A DNA stretch of 49,394 nt from Anaerolineaceae bacterium (GCA_020845515.1 JADLFQ010000059.1:1-49394); one strand, 5' to 3'. Shown: positions 7,023 through 15,917, counted from the stretch's first letter. The notes: generated by a model not told the origin, from the sequence alone. A program made the numbers and translations.

Positions 7023-9154
7023 AAACAAGCATATCCAACAAGAATTGGCGAAGCCGCGTGAGATATTCCATCGCCCTGGTGCTATTCTTTCTAACAGCTC
7101 TGGCGCTGGCTTCTTGTGCACCGGCTGCCCTCCCGCCCCAGGCCGCGGAAGCCCCGGTGTTCGAAGCCACCCCGCCGGCAGCCCAGCCCGAAAAGCCCGA
7201 AACACAAGCCACTCAACATCCTGCCGGTTTGCAATCATCTCAAAAGGAAGAAGCCGCAACAGGAGAAGCGGACACCCTGTCCCCTAATTTAGCTGAGCCT
7301 GAGAAAAGCAGCCCTGCCCCGGCAGTACAAGCCACCGCATTGCCAGTCGAGCCTGTCGCCGAGAACCGCCTGGTGGAGTTGGAATGGCCTTCTCAAATGC
7401 GCCTAGGCGATTCGGACATCATCCGGCTGGCATTAACCCCCTATAAGGAGGGCTACCTTGTTCAGGCTGAATTCCCAGAGCACAAGATTCAATCCCAGAC
7501 GCTCGTGATCAAACGTTTGGCCGGATACACCCTGGCAGCCGCTGCCCGGCTGGACGGCGTAGGTTTTGAGATCCAACCCACCGGAGACCAGCCCCAATAT
7601 TTGCTGGCCGGTCAGGCGCTCACCTGGCGCTGGACAATACGGCCACGCGCCGCCGGTCAACAACGCCTGGCAGTGATGGTGCTGCTGCAATGGCTTCCCG
7701 AACCTGGCAGTGCGCTTCAGGAACACCAGACACTGTTATTTTCCAGCGGGTTGGATGTACGCGTGTCCTCCCTCCTTGGGCTCACTCAAGCGCAGGCTAC
7801 AACAGGGGGGCTCTTCAGCCTGGTGTTCGGCGGTGGGATTGGGCTGTTTGCACTGATCTACCGGCCGCGGCCGCCCGGCGCGGCGCTGCGGATGCTCACC
7901 CCAAACCCCAAAGTATCCCTTGAGCCCAACCCGGGCATGCAGCTTCGCCCGGATGAAACCGGCTTGCTCAAAGCGCTCTTCCAGCACTATGCGCGCGTCT
8001 CCCTGGTGAGCGAATTTCTTTCCGGCTATTCCGGGGCGCGGGCTTTTTTGGCGCTGCCGGTGCGTCCCAACGGGCGCTCCGACGCCTACACCATTGTAAA
8101 AATCGGCCCTAAAACGGATATCCGCCGCGAATTTCAAAACTATGAAACCTATGTGCGCGATAGCCTGCCGCCAATGACTGCCCGCATCCAGCGTCCGCCC
8201 GCAACTGTACGCGGCAGCGAGCGCGCCGCCTTGCAATACACCTTCATCGCCGAGCCGGGTCGTCTGCCGGTTAGTTTGCGCCTGGCGCTGCGAGAAAACC
8301 CCGACCCTGCCCTGCTCTTTCAGTTGTTTAACAGCTTCGGCCCTAACTGGTGGATGCAGCGCGAGCCATACGTCTTCCGCTTGGGGGAGGAATACGATCG
8401 TCTGCTGCCCCCACACGTGGTATTACAGCCCGTTGCCGTCGCCGGCAAAGCCCTCCCCGTATTGGAACCTGGCCGTCCACCGGGAAGGTTGTCGTTTTCT
8501 CCGGGAAATACACTTCTGATAGCACGCTTCCCCCACGCCGAAAAACGGCAGGACGGCATCTCGATGACTCTCTCCGGACACCCAACCCCCGGGCAGTCAC
8601 CCATCCGTGTCCGCTGGTTAAGCAATACCCCGCCCGACCATTCCGCAGGCCGGGTAACCGCGACCCGCGCGACCCTTTTAACGGAATACACCCAGGGTTT
8701 CGACCGCTTGGGGCTGCCTGACCCGCTTGAATATCTGGAGGAACGGCTGAACGAAACAGTCACCGGCACCCAATCCATCATCCACGGCGATCTGAATCTG
8801 GAAAACATTCTGGTTGGGCCGGGCGAGCTGGTCTGGCTGATTGACTTTTCCGAAACGCGCTTGGGACATCCCATGTTCGACTTTGCCCGCTTGGCAACCG
8901 AGATCATTGCACACATCCTGGCGGCGAACATTGGTTCTGGCAAGATCTATCTGAATGAATTGAGCGCGGGTAACCCGCTGCTGAAAGCCGTTGAAGAGCT
9001 TGCTGGAAAATGCCTGTTCAACCCCGGAGTGCGGCGCGAGTACAACCTGGCGTTATATGTCTCTTGTCTGGGTGCGCTCAAATTCTCCAACCTTGACCGC
9101 CGCCAAAAACACCTGCTCTATCTGACAGCCGCATTTCTTTGCCAGCAATTTTAA
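7019..9154 (+). CDS. Membrane protein with extracellular lipoprotein-like part and intracellular APH-type kinase domain
   Basis: In this 711-residue protein, residues 1-33 form a signal segment ending in lipobox-like LASC. Residues 35-130 are a low-complexity Pro/Glu/Ala stalk, and about 130-250 a beta-rich domain of unknown family. One transmembrane helix follows near 257-277 (GLFSLVFGGGIGLFALIY) and then a basic-rich junction. Residues 310-711 resemble an aminoglycoside/choline kinase fold. Lys361 in YTIVKIGP fits the beta-3 lysine, the Glu in FQNYETYV the helix-C acid, His589-Gly-Asp591 to Asn596 the Brenner loop, and Asp609 (LIDFSE) the metal-binding Asp. All catalytic positions look intact, so activity is plausible; the substrate is unknown. 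A resemblance to ternary-complex-associated APH-like domains of conflict systems is possible but unproven. It converges with the GH13 gene 17 bases away. Confidence 0.72.
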   Translation: MKTSISNKNWRSRVRYSIALVLFFLTALALASCAPAALPPQAAEAPVFEATPPAAQPEKPETQATQHPAGLQSSQKEEAATGEADTLSPNLAEPEKSSPAPAVQATALPVEPVAENRLVELEWPSQMRLGDSDIIRLALTPYKEGYLVQAEFPEHKIQSQTLVIKRLAGYTLAAAARLDGVGFEIQPTGDQPQYLLAGQALTWRWTIRPRAAGQQRLAVMVLLQWLPEPGSALQEHQTLLFSSGLDVRVSSLLGLTQAQATTGGLFSLVFGGGIGLFALIYRPRPPGAALRMLTPNPKVSLEPNPGMQLRPDETGLLKALFQHYARVSLVSEFLSGYSGARAFLALPVRPNGRSDAYTIVKIGPKTDIRREFQNYETYVRDSLPPMTARIQRPPATVRGSERAALQYTFIAEPGRLPVSLRLALRENPDPALLFQLFNSFGPNWWMQREPYVFRLGEEYDRLLPPHVVLQPVAVAGKALPVLEPGRPPGRLSFSPGNTLLIARFPHAEKRQDGISMTLSGHPTPGQSPIRVRWLSNTPPDHSAGRVTATRATLLTEYTQGFDRLGLPDPLEYLEERLNETVTGTQSIIHGDLNLENILVGPGELVWLIDFSETRLGHPMFDFARLATEIIAHILAANIGSGKIYLNELSAGNPLLKAVEELAGKCLFNPGVRREYNLALYVSCLGALKFSNLDRRQKHLLYLTAAFLCQQF

Positions 9155-9171
9155 GATCAAAAAAACCAGCC

Positions 9172-10539
9172 TCAGTTCGCCGCCAGCGTCAAGATGCGCC
9201 CGCTGTACACCGGCAAGTCGAGGCCGGGTACCCTGCCGCCTGAAAATTCGAACGAATCGCCGGGGCGGAGCAAGTCCTTAAGCACTCCCCTTTCCCACGG
9301 CAGGCGCAGCTCCAGCACTGCCGGAGAATCCGTGGCATTAACCGCCGCGACCACCGATCCCTCTGGAGCCTCCCGCAAAAATGCGAATTGCTGGGAGGCA
9401 ACGAACAACTCACAGTACTCACCGCGCCGCAGCGCCGGGCAATGCGCACGCACCGCCGCCAGGCGCGCGATCCATTCCGCCAGTTCAGCATGGGGCATGG
9501 AGAATCCCCGCTCCAGATCGAGCGCAGGGCGCAGAGGCGCATCACTGCCAGGTTGGCGGCATCCTGTCAGCCCCCATTCGCTGCCATAGTAGATAGAGGG
9601 GATCCCCGGCATGCTAAAGAGCAGAAAGTAAAGCGGGAGAAGATGGGCCGGATTCTTTAGGCTGCTGGCAACCCGGTCTACGTCATGGTTGTCTGTGAAA
9701 GAATACAACTCGTCCGGCCGGTAAGTGCCTTGCGGGCCAAACTGCCGCTTGAGAGTGTAGGCAATTTCGTAATAATTGCGGTCATTAAGGCTGGAATACA
9801 ACCCCTTATAGGCTTCATAATTAGTAACCGCATCCAGCCCGCCTTGAGAAAGCAGGCGCGTATAATCGCCAAAGACCATCTCGCCCAGCAGCCAGAAATC
9901 GGAGCGCAGCGTGCGGCAAATCCCGCCAAGCTCGGTTAGAAAATCTGGCACGATCTGATCAGCCGCGTCCAGGCGCAAGCCGTCAATTTCAAATTCTTCG
10001 ACCCACATCCTGACTGCTTGAAAGAGGTGTCCACACACTTCCGGGTTGACAAGGTTGAGCTTGACCAGGTCATAATGCCCGGCCCAGCCTTCATAAGCAA
10101 ATGGATCACCGTACGGGCTGGTACGGCTGAAATCTAAATTTTGAAACCAGCCCGCATAAGCTGAGCGCTCGCCTTGTGCCAACAGGTCCCGAAACGCCCA
10201 AAAGTCACGCCCGACATGGTTGAAAACCCCATCCAGCACAAGACGCAGCCCCCGTCGGTGCAACTCTTTGGAAAACTCAGCCAGCACGCGACGATCTCCC
10301 AAACGGCGGTCTATATGAAAATAATCGGCGGTATCGTAACCATGTGCACTGGATTCAAACAGGGGGCCCAGATATAGGGCGGTCGCGCCCAAGCGCTGGA
10401 TGGGGTCAAGCCAGCGATAGAGCTGTTCCAAGCGCGGTGCAGGTGCGGATTGAAAATCATTGTAGAGCGGGGCGCCGCACAACCCCAGCGGGTAAATATG
10501 ATAGAAAAAGGCGTCATCTGCCCAGGCGTGTTTTCTCAT
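9172..10539 (-). CDS. GH13 alpha-amylase-family glycoside hydrolase
   Basis: The protein has 455 residues from the ATG at 10539, which has a near-perfect GAGGAG site; a longer start at 10572 lacks one. The (beta/alpha)8 barrel motifs are all present: DGVFNHVG (region I), GLRLDAADQ with the nucleophile Asp (II), GEMVFGDY with the acid/base Glu (III) and FTDNHDVDR (IV). A C-terminal beta domain ends at about 455. There is no signal peptide, so it acts in the cytoplasm. The length and GLRLDAAD pattern suggest a cyclomaltodextrinase, neopullulanase or oligo-glucosidase, but specificity cannot be read. It is followed on the same strand, upstream, by a TetR gene with its own promoter. Confidence 0.9.
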   Translation of the reverse strand: MRKHAWADDAFFYHIYPLGLCGAPLYNDFQSAPAPRLEQLYRWLDPIQRLGATALYLGPLFESSAHGYDTADYFHIDRRLGDRRVLAEFSKELHRRGLRLVLDGVFNHVGRDFWAFRDLLAQGERSAYAGWFQNLDFSRTSPYGDPFAYEGWAGHYDLVKLNLVNPEVCGHLFQAVRMWVEEFEIDGLRLDAADQIVPDFLTELGGICRTLRSDFWLLGEMVFGDYTRLLSQGGLDAVTNYEAYKGLYSSLNDRNYYEIAYTLKRQFGPQGTYRPDELYSFTDNHDVDRVASSLKNPAHLLPLYFLLFSMPGIPSIYYGSEWGLTGCRQPGSDAPLRPALDLERGFSMPHAELAEWIARLAAVRAHCPALRRGEYCELFVASQQFAFLREAPEGSVVAAVNATDSPAVLELRLPWERGVLKDLLRPGDSFEFSGGRVPGLDLPVYSGRILTLAAN

Positions 10540-10604
10540 TGCTCTCCTCGATTTTGGATCCACCCCGGCCATCCAGGTGCTTCCCGACAGGTCAAATAAA
10601 ATGA

Positions 10605-11171
10605 CTACGAATAAATCCCATACTGGAACTGGCGCATTGCGCTGCGCAGCAGTTCCTCATCCAGCTCTACAGAGCCGTTCAGCCACAGCCCAATACAGGT
10701 ATTGATAAGACCGGCAAATGCAGCCGCATAGTAAACATACCGTCCATGCATATTGCCATGATCACGAACAGCTTCGCGGAAAAGAGTCTCGAACTGTGCG
10801 CGCTGGCGTTCGTTCCAAACGGCAATAACCTGCCATGGCTCACTGCCACGCGGCGAAAAATTGAGCGCAAGCTGCAAACGGTAATACACCGGATTCTCCC
10901 GCGCAAAATGAAAGAAAACTGCGCCAGTTTCAACCAATGTGCGCGGCAAGTCGCCATCGTAGTGTGCCGCCAGTTCCACCCGCTGCAAAAACGGCTCGTG
11001 ATACGTCTCAACGAGCGTATGCAGTAATCCCAACTTGCTGCCGAAATAATGGTAAAGGGTCGGTTTGGTCACACCCGCGGCTTCAGCGATCTCCTGCACA
11101 CCGACCGCGTCGTAGCCGCGCGCCGCAAACAGTTCCAAAGCGCAATTTAGGATAACAGTACGATTTTCCAT
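10605..11171 (-). CDS. TetR-family transcriptional repressor
   Basis: This is a 188-residue regulator. The N-terminal helix-turn-helix reads FAARGYDAVGVQEIAEAAGV followed by TKPTLYHYFGSK, classic TetR_N. The C-terminal ligand-binding half contains FFHFARENPVYYRL and is related to TetR_C domains of unknown ligands. The ATG at 11171 lies nine bases from a perfect -10 box, so the transcript is nearly leaderless. An 18-base dyad covers that box, so tight autorepression is expected. Its target beyond itself may be the divergent DUF4349/VWA lipoprotein genes or the downstream GH13 gene. Confidence 0.9.
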   Translation of the reverse strand: MENRTVILNCALELFAARGYDAVGVQEIAEAAGVTKPTLYHYFGSKLGLLHTLVETYHEPFLQRVELAAHYDGDLPRTLVETGAVFFHFARENPVYYRLQLALNFSPRGSEPWQVIAVWNERQRAQFETLFREAVRDHGNMHGRYVYYAAAFAGLINTCIGLWLNGSVELDEELLRSAMRQFQYGIYS

Positions 11172-11180
11172 ATCGAACTC

Positions 11181-11209
11181 ACTATACCGTCCGGTATAGT
11201 ATCTGTCAA
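11181..11209 (-). promoter_or_regulatory. tetR promoter with overlapping palindromic operator
   Basis: On the minus strand TTGACA (11204-11209) and TATAGT (11181-11186) are 17 bases apart, a near-consensus sigma-70 promoter. The dyad ACTATACCG-TC-CGGTATAGT (11181-11200) is a perfect 9-base inverted repeat around a two-base centre. It covers the -10 and most of the spacer. A repressor bound there must block initiation, so this is very probably the operator of the adjacent TetR protein. Confidence 0.85.
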
Positions 11210-11331
11210 GGGGTCGTGTTTCATTTTGTCAGCCGCTTGTCAACAGTTTATCAAGCGCCGCCGCCAGGTCAGCGCGATGCTGAATGCACAACAGGCCGGG
11301 TTCATCCTACGACCGGTCTGAAGGAGGCTAG

Positions 11332-12009
11332 ATGAAGCGCATTCGGAAAAGTTTGGCCCTGCTGCTCGCCCTGCTCAGTCTGGCCGGGCTGGCTGCTTGC
11401 AGTTCGGCAGCGGGTGAGGCACGCTTGATTGCCACCACTCCAGCGATGCCGATTGCTACATATCCCACCCAGGCTGTGCCCGCGCCGCATACCGTTGTTG
11501 TATACAACTTGACATTGGAACTGGAGGTTGGCAACGTACAGGAAGCAGCCGCAGAAGCCATCCGGCTAAATACGACTCATGGCGGGCGTTTGGTCGCCAA
11601 TCAGAACTGGATTGAAAACGGGCGTAACGTAGCCTTCCTCGAATTCGCGGTACCTGATGACCAATCTGCCCGGCTGCATACGGCGCTGCTGCTGCTCGGG
11701 CGCACGGCCGGCGAGACCTACGCCACCCATTCCCATGATTGTCTGACCTGCCAGCCGTTAACCCACATCTCGCTCTACCTGCGCAGCGGGAGCCGCCTGC
11801 TGCCCGTGTCGCTCACAAGCGGCTGGAACCCGGCTCACACCTTCCGGTCAGCCTTGCGGGTCTTTGTCACGCTTTTTGGCTTTCTGGCAGATATCCTCAT
11901 CTGGCTCATCGTCGTGGTGGGACCCTTTGGGTTGGTGGGCTGGGGGATTACTCTGCTGGTGCGCCGGCTGCGAAAGCGCCGGAAGCAGGAGTCTGAAAAA
12001 CCAGACTGA
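11332..12009 (+). CDS. DUF4349-type membrane lipoprotein
   Basis: The protein has 225 residues. The signal peptide ends in a lipobox (LAAC, Cys23), followed by a short linker and a DUF4349-like domain starting at TVVVYNLTLELEVGNVQEAA. This domain normally carries a beta-alpha fold with a coiled coil and a C-terminal membrane helix. Here the helix is near 185-210 (DILIWLIVVVGPFGLVGWG), followed by a basic tail. The function of the family is unknown. The ATG has GAAGGAGG-like bases 8 upstream. It shares orientation with the VWA lipoprotein 112 bases downstream, and the two may act together at the cell surface. Confidence 0.75.
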   Translation: MKRIRKSLALLLALLSLAGLAACSSAAGEARLIATTPAMPIATYPTQAVPAPHTVVVYNLTLELEVGNVQEAAAEAIRLNTTHGGRLVANQNWIENGRNVAFLEFAVPDDQSARLHTALLLLGRTAGETYATHSHDCLTCQPLTHISLYLRSGSRLLPVSLTSGWNPAHTFRSALRVFVTLFGFLADILIWLIVVVGPFGLVGWGITLLVRRLRKRRKQESEKPD

Positions 12010-12121
12010 TACGGTTGTCAACCTTCTGTCAGCCCCGTGTCATCCGGCTGTCAAGCATCGCAGCATGTCAAATAGTAAGCTAAAACCAAAACCTTTTAGA
12101 ACCGCCCAGGAGGATTAAAAA

Positions 12122-13780
12122 ATGAACACACAGCGTTTTTCAATCGCATTCTTGCTCATCTGTTTACTGCTGGCAGCCTGTGCCCCCGCTGCCCAGCCCT
12201 CCAAGCAAGAAGCCACCCAAAGTGAAGCCCAACCGCCCGCGCCGAATCTGGAACCAGAAAAAGCGGAGGGCAAAGATGCACCGTTGCCTTATTCCACTGC
12301 CATGCCCGTACAGCCGCTGGCTGAAGCGCCCAAAAACTGGGCTGGAATAACGGGAGGTGAGAGTTACCAGCCCGTGCTCATCCCGCAAATTCCGGCGGGT
12401 GCCCCTCCTGCCGATAACTATTACCAGAACTACGGCATCAACCCATTCGTGGATACACACGAAGATCACCTTTCGACCTTTGGTCTGGATGTGGACACTG
12501 CCTCATATACCGTTATGCGCCGCCATATTAACGATGGCTATCTGCCTCCGGCCGATTCCGTGCGTGTGGAAGAATATATCAACTACTTCAACATGGGATA
12601 TCCCACACCTGCCTCAGTTGCCTTTGGCATCTACGCCGACGGCGCGCCTTCCCCCAATACCGACAGCAATGAGATGATCTTGCGCTTTGGCATTCAGGGC
12701 TACCATGTTGCCGAAGCCGGCCGCAAACCGGCAAACTTGGTGTTTGTGATTGACGTCTCCGGCTCGATGGCACAGGAAAACCGCCTGGGGCTGGTGCAGC
12801 GCTCGCTGCAAATGTTAGTCGAGCGTCTGCGCCCAGATGACAGCGTTGGCATTGTGGTTTACGGAACAGAGGCAAGAGTTGCCCTGGAGCCAACCAGTGG
12901 GAGCAACCGCGGGCTTATTCTTGAAGCGATCTATGCACTGCAACCTGAAGGCTCCACAAACGCGGAAGCCGGCCTGATGGTCGGGTACGATATGGCGATG
13001 CGGGCTTATCGTAGCGGCGCCAATAACCGGGTGATCCTGTGTTCAGACGGCGTCGCGAACACAGGCGCCACCGACCCGAATGTCATCCTGAACCGCATTC
13101 ATGGATACGTCTCCGAAGGCATCACGCTCACCACCGTCGGCTTTGGCATGGGCAACTTCAACGACGTATTGATGGAGCAGATGGCTGATAACGGTGATGG
13201 CTTCTATGCCTATGTGGACAGCGAAGAACAGGCTCGCAAACTGTTTATTAATCAGATCACCTCCACACTCCAAACCATTGCCCGCGACGCCAAGATACAG
13301 GTGGATTTCAACCCGGATATTGTCGCCCGCTACCGGCTGATCGGGTATGAGAACCGTGCCATCGCAGACCAGGATTTTCGTAACGATCAGGTGGATGCCG
13401 GCGAACTGGGTGCAGGGCACAGCGCAGCCGCCTTATACGCCGTACAACTCTACCCTGGTGTACAAGGCCGCCTTGCCACCGTGCAGTTACGCTGGAAGAA
13501 CCCGGATACCTATCAGGTGCAGGAGATCAACGGCAATTTCAATACCTGGGACCTGGCGGCCAGCTTCGACCAGGCGGAACCGCGCTACCAGCTTGCAGTA
13601 ACCGTTGCCCAATATGCCGAAGTCTTGCGCAACAGCCCCTATATGCGCGGCACCACCCTCTACCAACTGCGCACTCAGGCCGCACAGGTTGCCCGCTTAC
13701 TGTCCAGCGACCAGGATGTGATCGAATTCGCCTGGCTGGTGGACAGGGCAACCCAAATTAACCCCACCATATTCCAGTAG
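12122..13780 (+). CDS. YfbK-like von Willebrand factor A lipoprotein
   Basis: The protein has 552 residues. It has a signal peptide with lipobox LAAC, a Pro/Glu-rich linker, and a VWA N-terminal domain (FGLDVDTASYTVMRRHINDG). The VWA domain follows, with intact MIDAS motif D211-VSGS-215, and a DUF3520-type C-terminal domain (from about YAVQLYPGVQG) ends near 545. The family is widespread in Bacteroidota, Proteobacteria and Chloroflexota as extracytoplasmic proteins that probably bind protein partners through a metal ion. The ATG has AGGAGG 7 bases upstream. It is terminated by a strong hairpin just downstream. Confidence 0.9.
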   Translation: MNTQRFSIAFLLICLLLAACAPAAQPSKQEATQSEAQPPAPNLEPEKAEGKDAPLPYSTAMPVQPLAEAPKNWAGITGGESYQPVLIPQIPAGAPPADNYYQNYGINPFVDTHEDHLSTFGLDVDTASYTVMRRHINDGYLPPADSVRVEEYINYFNMGYPTPASVAFGIYADGAPSPNTDSNEMILRFGIQGYHVAEAGRKPANLVFVIDVSGSMAQENRLGLVQRSLQMLVERLRPDDSVGIVVYGTEARVALEPTSGSNRGLILEAIYALQPEGSTNAEAGLMVGYDMAMRAYRSGANNRVILCSDGVANTGATDPNVILNRIHGYVSEGITLTTVGFGMGNFNDVLMEQMADNGDGFYAYVDSEEQARKLFINQITSTLQTIARDAKIQVDFNPDIVARYRLIGYENRAIADQDFRNDQVDAGELGAGHSAAALYAVQLYPGVQGRLATVQLRWKNPDTYQVQEINGNFNTWDLAASFDQAEPRYQLAVTVAQYAEVLRNSPYMRGTTLYQLRTQAAQVARLLSSDQDVIEFAWLVDRATQINPTIFQ

Positions 13781-13801
13781 AAAACATCAGCTTGTAATAC
13801 C

Positions 13802-13841
13802 CCCTTCCCTGTTGAAACTTAACACAGGGAAGGGTTTTTTT
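13802..13841 (+). terminator. Rho-independent terminator after the VWA gene
   Basis: An 11-bp perfect stem, CCCTTCCCTGT (13802-13812) with ACAGGGAAGGG (13824-13834), has an 11-base loop and is followed by seven T residues. Confidence 0.92.
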
Positions 13842-13960
13842 CTTCCTGCTCTTTGGATGAAAGATACTATGGAAAGTATGAAGTTTTCTGTACAATAATG
13901 GAGAAAACTCATCATGCCATTATGTAGCACACTTCCAGCAGGCAGAAAAGGCGGTAGGAA

Positions 13961-14659
13961 TTGAAGACAAGTCATCCAGGTCAGCCAAAAATAACATCCA
14001 TCGTCATTGGAATTGCAATTTCTATCGTGCTGCTCGGGCTCTTTTTGTCGCTGGGAGAAGTCGTCAAGATATTGGGGGCGCCTTTTCTTATCATACCGGC
14101 CCAACTAGGGTTGGTGGAGAAAGTGACCGCCGGTGACATCATCAATTTTCGGCTGAACACCCGCGAAACCACACTAAAATTCAATGCCCCTGGGCGCTAT
14201 GCACTGTACACCGCCGATTTAGATCTTCTTGAAATCACAAATTCGTTGGAGCAATCGGGTGCGCAACCCTGGTTGCGCATCGAACCTCAGGCGGGCGGGA
14301 AAGGCCTGGAAGTTCAATTTGTACGTCGCGGACTCTCCCCGTTTGACAGTGCTCTGGTGCGCGGCAGACCGGTTTTCACCTTTGTCATTGAAAAACCAGG
14401 TGTTTATGTTCTGCGCCATACGGCGCGCAAAGCAGCAGTCGCCATCCTGCCAGATGTAATTACCGGCAAAGAGGGCATCCTGACATTGGCTTATATAACC
14501 CAGATCGGCATAATTGCTGTGTCAGGGGGCTTCTTTTTCTTCCGGGCGCGCCGCCAGCATTTGAAGCGCATTCAGGAAATACAGCAGCTCAAACGTATTC
14601 GCGGGGAGGCATTCTGGGAAAAAGAAGCGGAAAAGCAAAGAACCGCTGCCGATAAATAG
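13961..14659 (+). CDS. Hypothetical two-span membrane protein
   Basis: The protein has 232 residues and probably starts at TTG 13961, with GGCGGTAGGAA upstream; no ATG fits. There is a transmembrane helix at about 13-34 (SIVIGIAISIVLLGLFLSLG) and a second near 172-192 before the Phe/Arg stop-transfer FFFFRARRQ. The section between them is beta-rich and presumably extracytoplasmic. The last 35 residues are a charged cytoplasmic helix. The family is not recognised and no catalytic motif is seen. It stands alone between two terminators, so it is likely monocistronic. Confidence 0.6.
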   Translation: MKTSHPGQPKITSIVIGIAISIVLLGLFLSLGEVVKILGAPFLIIPAQLGLVEKVTAGDIINFRLNTRETTLKFNAPGRYALYTADLDLLEITNSLEQSGAQPWLRIEPQAGGKGLEVQFVRRGLSPFDSALVRGRPVFTFVIEKPGVYVLRHTARKAAVAILPDVITGKEGILTLAYITQIGIIAVSGGFFFFRARRQHLKRIQEIQQLKRIRGEAFWEKEAEKQRTAADK

Positions 14660-14678
14660 CAGGTATTCTTCAATTAAC

Positions 14679-14719
14679 AAAAAGGCCGTTGTGCCAGAAA
14701 AGGAATCCCACACAACGGC
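14679..14719 (-). terminator. Minus-strand terminator after the PNPOx-family gene
   Basis: GCCGTTGTG (14685-14693) pairs with CACAACGGC (14711-14719). On the minus strand the stem is followed by C and five T residues (14683-14679), as expected for the gene ending at 14757. Confidence 0.82.
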
Positions 14720-14756
14720 AGCAAGAGAGCGGCTGTATAAATTGCGCTTATCTCAC

Positions 14757-15155
14757 TTAACGGGTAAGGACATGTTCCGGTTTAATCTTGTAGATAACAC
14801 GCACCTCGCCCGGCGCGTGGTGGGGGTATTTCTCCGCGCCGGTATATTTCTTCGCCAGTTTATCAATATGCTCCACTGCACCTTCTTCAACAGCCTCAGC
14901 CACGCGACCGCGCACCTCCAGATAGCGATAAGGGTTATCGGGGTCGCTGATCTCCACTGTCACCCGAGGGTCACGCTGTATATTCCGGTCTTTCTGGCGG
15001 CCGCGCGAAGTATTAATAAGAATATATTCGCCGTCATAATCCACCCAAACCGGGTTCACCTGAGGCTGACCGTTGGGCATCAGAGTGGCCAGATGACAAA
15101 ACGCTCTTTTTTCAAACAGATCCAAATAATTCTCAGGGATATTCTTTGTTGCCAT
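14757..15155 (-). CDS. PNPOx-like F420- or FMN-dependent oxidoreductase
   Basis: This 132-residue single-domain split-barrel protein begins with NIPENYLDLFEKRAFCHLAT, then LMPNGQPQVNPVWVDYDGEY and the NIQRDPRVTVEISD segment. This is the layout of Rv1155-like deazaflavin (F420)-dependent reductases of the pyridoxamine-phosphate-oxidase clan. The cofactor cannot be settled from sequence: F420 or FMN are both possible, and some Chloroflexota have F420. Neighbouring genes do not suggest a substrate. The ATG has a GGAGG site 7 bases upstream (on the minus strand). Confidence 0.82.
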   Translation of the reverse strand: MATKNIPENYLDLFEKRAFCHLATLMPNGQPQVNPVWVDYDGEYILINTSRGRQKDRNIQRDPRVTVEISDPDNPYRYLEVRGRVAEAVEEGAVEHIDKLAKKYTGAEKYPHHAPGEVRVIYKIKPEHVLTR

Positions 15156-15213
15156 TCGATCCTCCTAGCTTATTTAAGTGGATTAAGCATATCGCCGCCC
15201 ACAAGTTTGAACC

Positions 15214-15600
15214 CTATTTCTTCTTAATGGGAAGGGGTTGGTCGTCAGTCAGTCCATACAGGTGGCCATCAGGGGCGCGGAAGTTTGTCCAGGCGTGCTT
15301 TTCAGAGGTATGCACCGGGCCAACAAACTCCACCCCCAACTTTTCCATATCCGCCCGCGCGGTTTTGACGTCATCCACCAGAAATTCCGCCTTTGGACAT
15401 TCCAGGCCCTCCAATTCCGGCTGTCGCTGCCTGATCTCAGGCGCCATAATTTCGAAAACATCGCCATTAGGGAGAACAAATACCGCCATCTCGGGCACCA
15501 GAATAACCGGTTTCAGCCCCAACTTTTCGGTACAAAATTTGACCATCTCTTCAATATTTTTCGTTCGAGTCCCCAGCCATGAAATTCCCTTTAGTTCCAT
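15214..15600 (-). CDS. VOC-superfamily (glyoxalase-like) protein
   Basis: The protein has 128 residues from ATG 15600, which has AAGGAG 6 bases upstream; a longer upstream start (15654) lacks a ribosome site. It carries two beta-alpha-beta-beta-beta units: KGISWLGTRTKNIEEMVKFC and then AEFLVDDVKTARADMEKLGV. A metal-ligand-like Glu lies in VFEIMAP and in the terminal region the pattern AWTNFRAPDGHLYGL. The specific reaction (glyoxalase, dioxygenase or binding protein) cannot be inferred. It probably has its own promoter with TATAAT at 15631-15636. Confidence 0.8.
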   Translation of the reverse strand: MELKGISWLGTRTKNIEEMVKFCTEKLGLKPVILVPEMAVFVLPNGDVFEIMAPEIRQRQPELEGLECPKAEFLVDDVKTARADMEKLGVEFVGPVHTSEKHAWTNFRAPDGHLYGLTDDQPLPIKKK

Positions 15601-15733
15601 TTTTTCTCCTTGCCGATAAGATTTCACTTCATTATAGTCATAAAAGATATACAAGTGTTTGATTTACAACAAACAGGACTTGACTCTATAGCAGCCCACG
15701 GCTTTCACCAAGTAGCCTGACAAAAGAATAAAA

Positions 15734-15785
15734 GGTCTTCTCCGGTATGCTTGATTCGCCAAAACTCAAGAACCAGGAGAAGACC
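15734..15785. repeat. Long nested hairpin, probable mobile-element end or attenuator
   Basis: GGTCTTCTCC (15734-15743) pairs with GGAGAAGACC (15776-15785). The pairing continues after a one-base bulge as GGT/ACC and again as CTTGA (15750-15754) with TCAAG (15766-15770), giving about 18 paired positions. It sits directly before the short ORF at 15789 in a region otherwise devoid of genes (15601-15917). This resembles a remnant IS end. Confidence 0.5.
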
Positions 15786-15788
15786 CGG

Positions 15789-15875
15789 ATGGATTGTATC
15801 AACCTGCAGCTCGATCAAAAAGTCAACGAGCATGGCTTGGTGTATGAGCGCGGCCGCCTGTGCAAGGGATTTTAA
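15789..15875 (+). other. 28-codon open frame next to the hairpin, probable remnant
   Basis: An ATG four bases from the hairpin opens a 28-residue frame (MDCINLQLDQKVNEHG, then LVYERGRLCKGF) ending at TAA 15873-15875. It has no Shine-Dalgarno sequence and no recognised family. The hairpin plus a short Cys-containing N terminus suggests the start of a deleted transposase, but it could be chance. Confidence 0.3.
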
Positions 15876-15917
15876 TCCGGCCCGGGATGGGGCTGCCTAA
15901 ATAAAACCTTGAGACTT

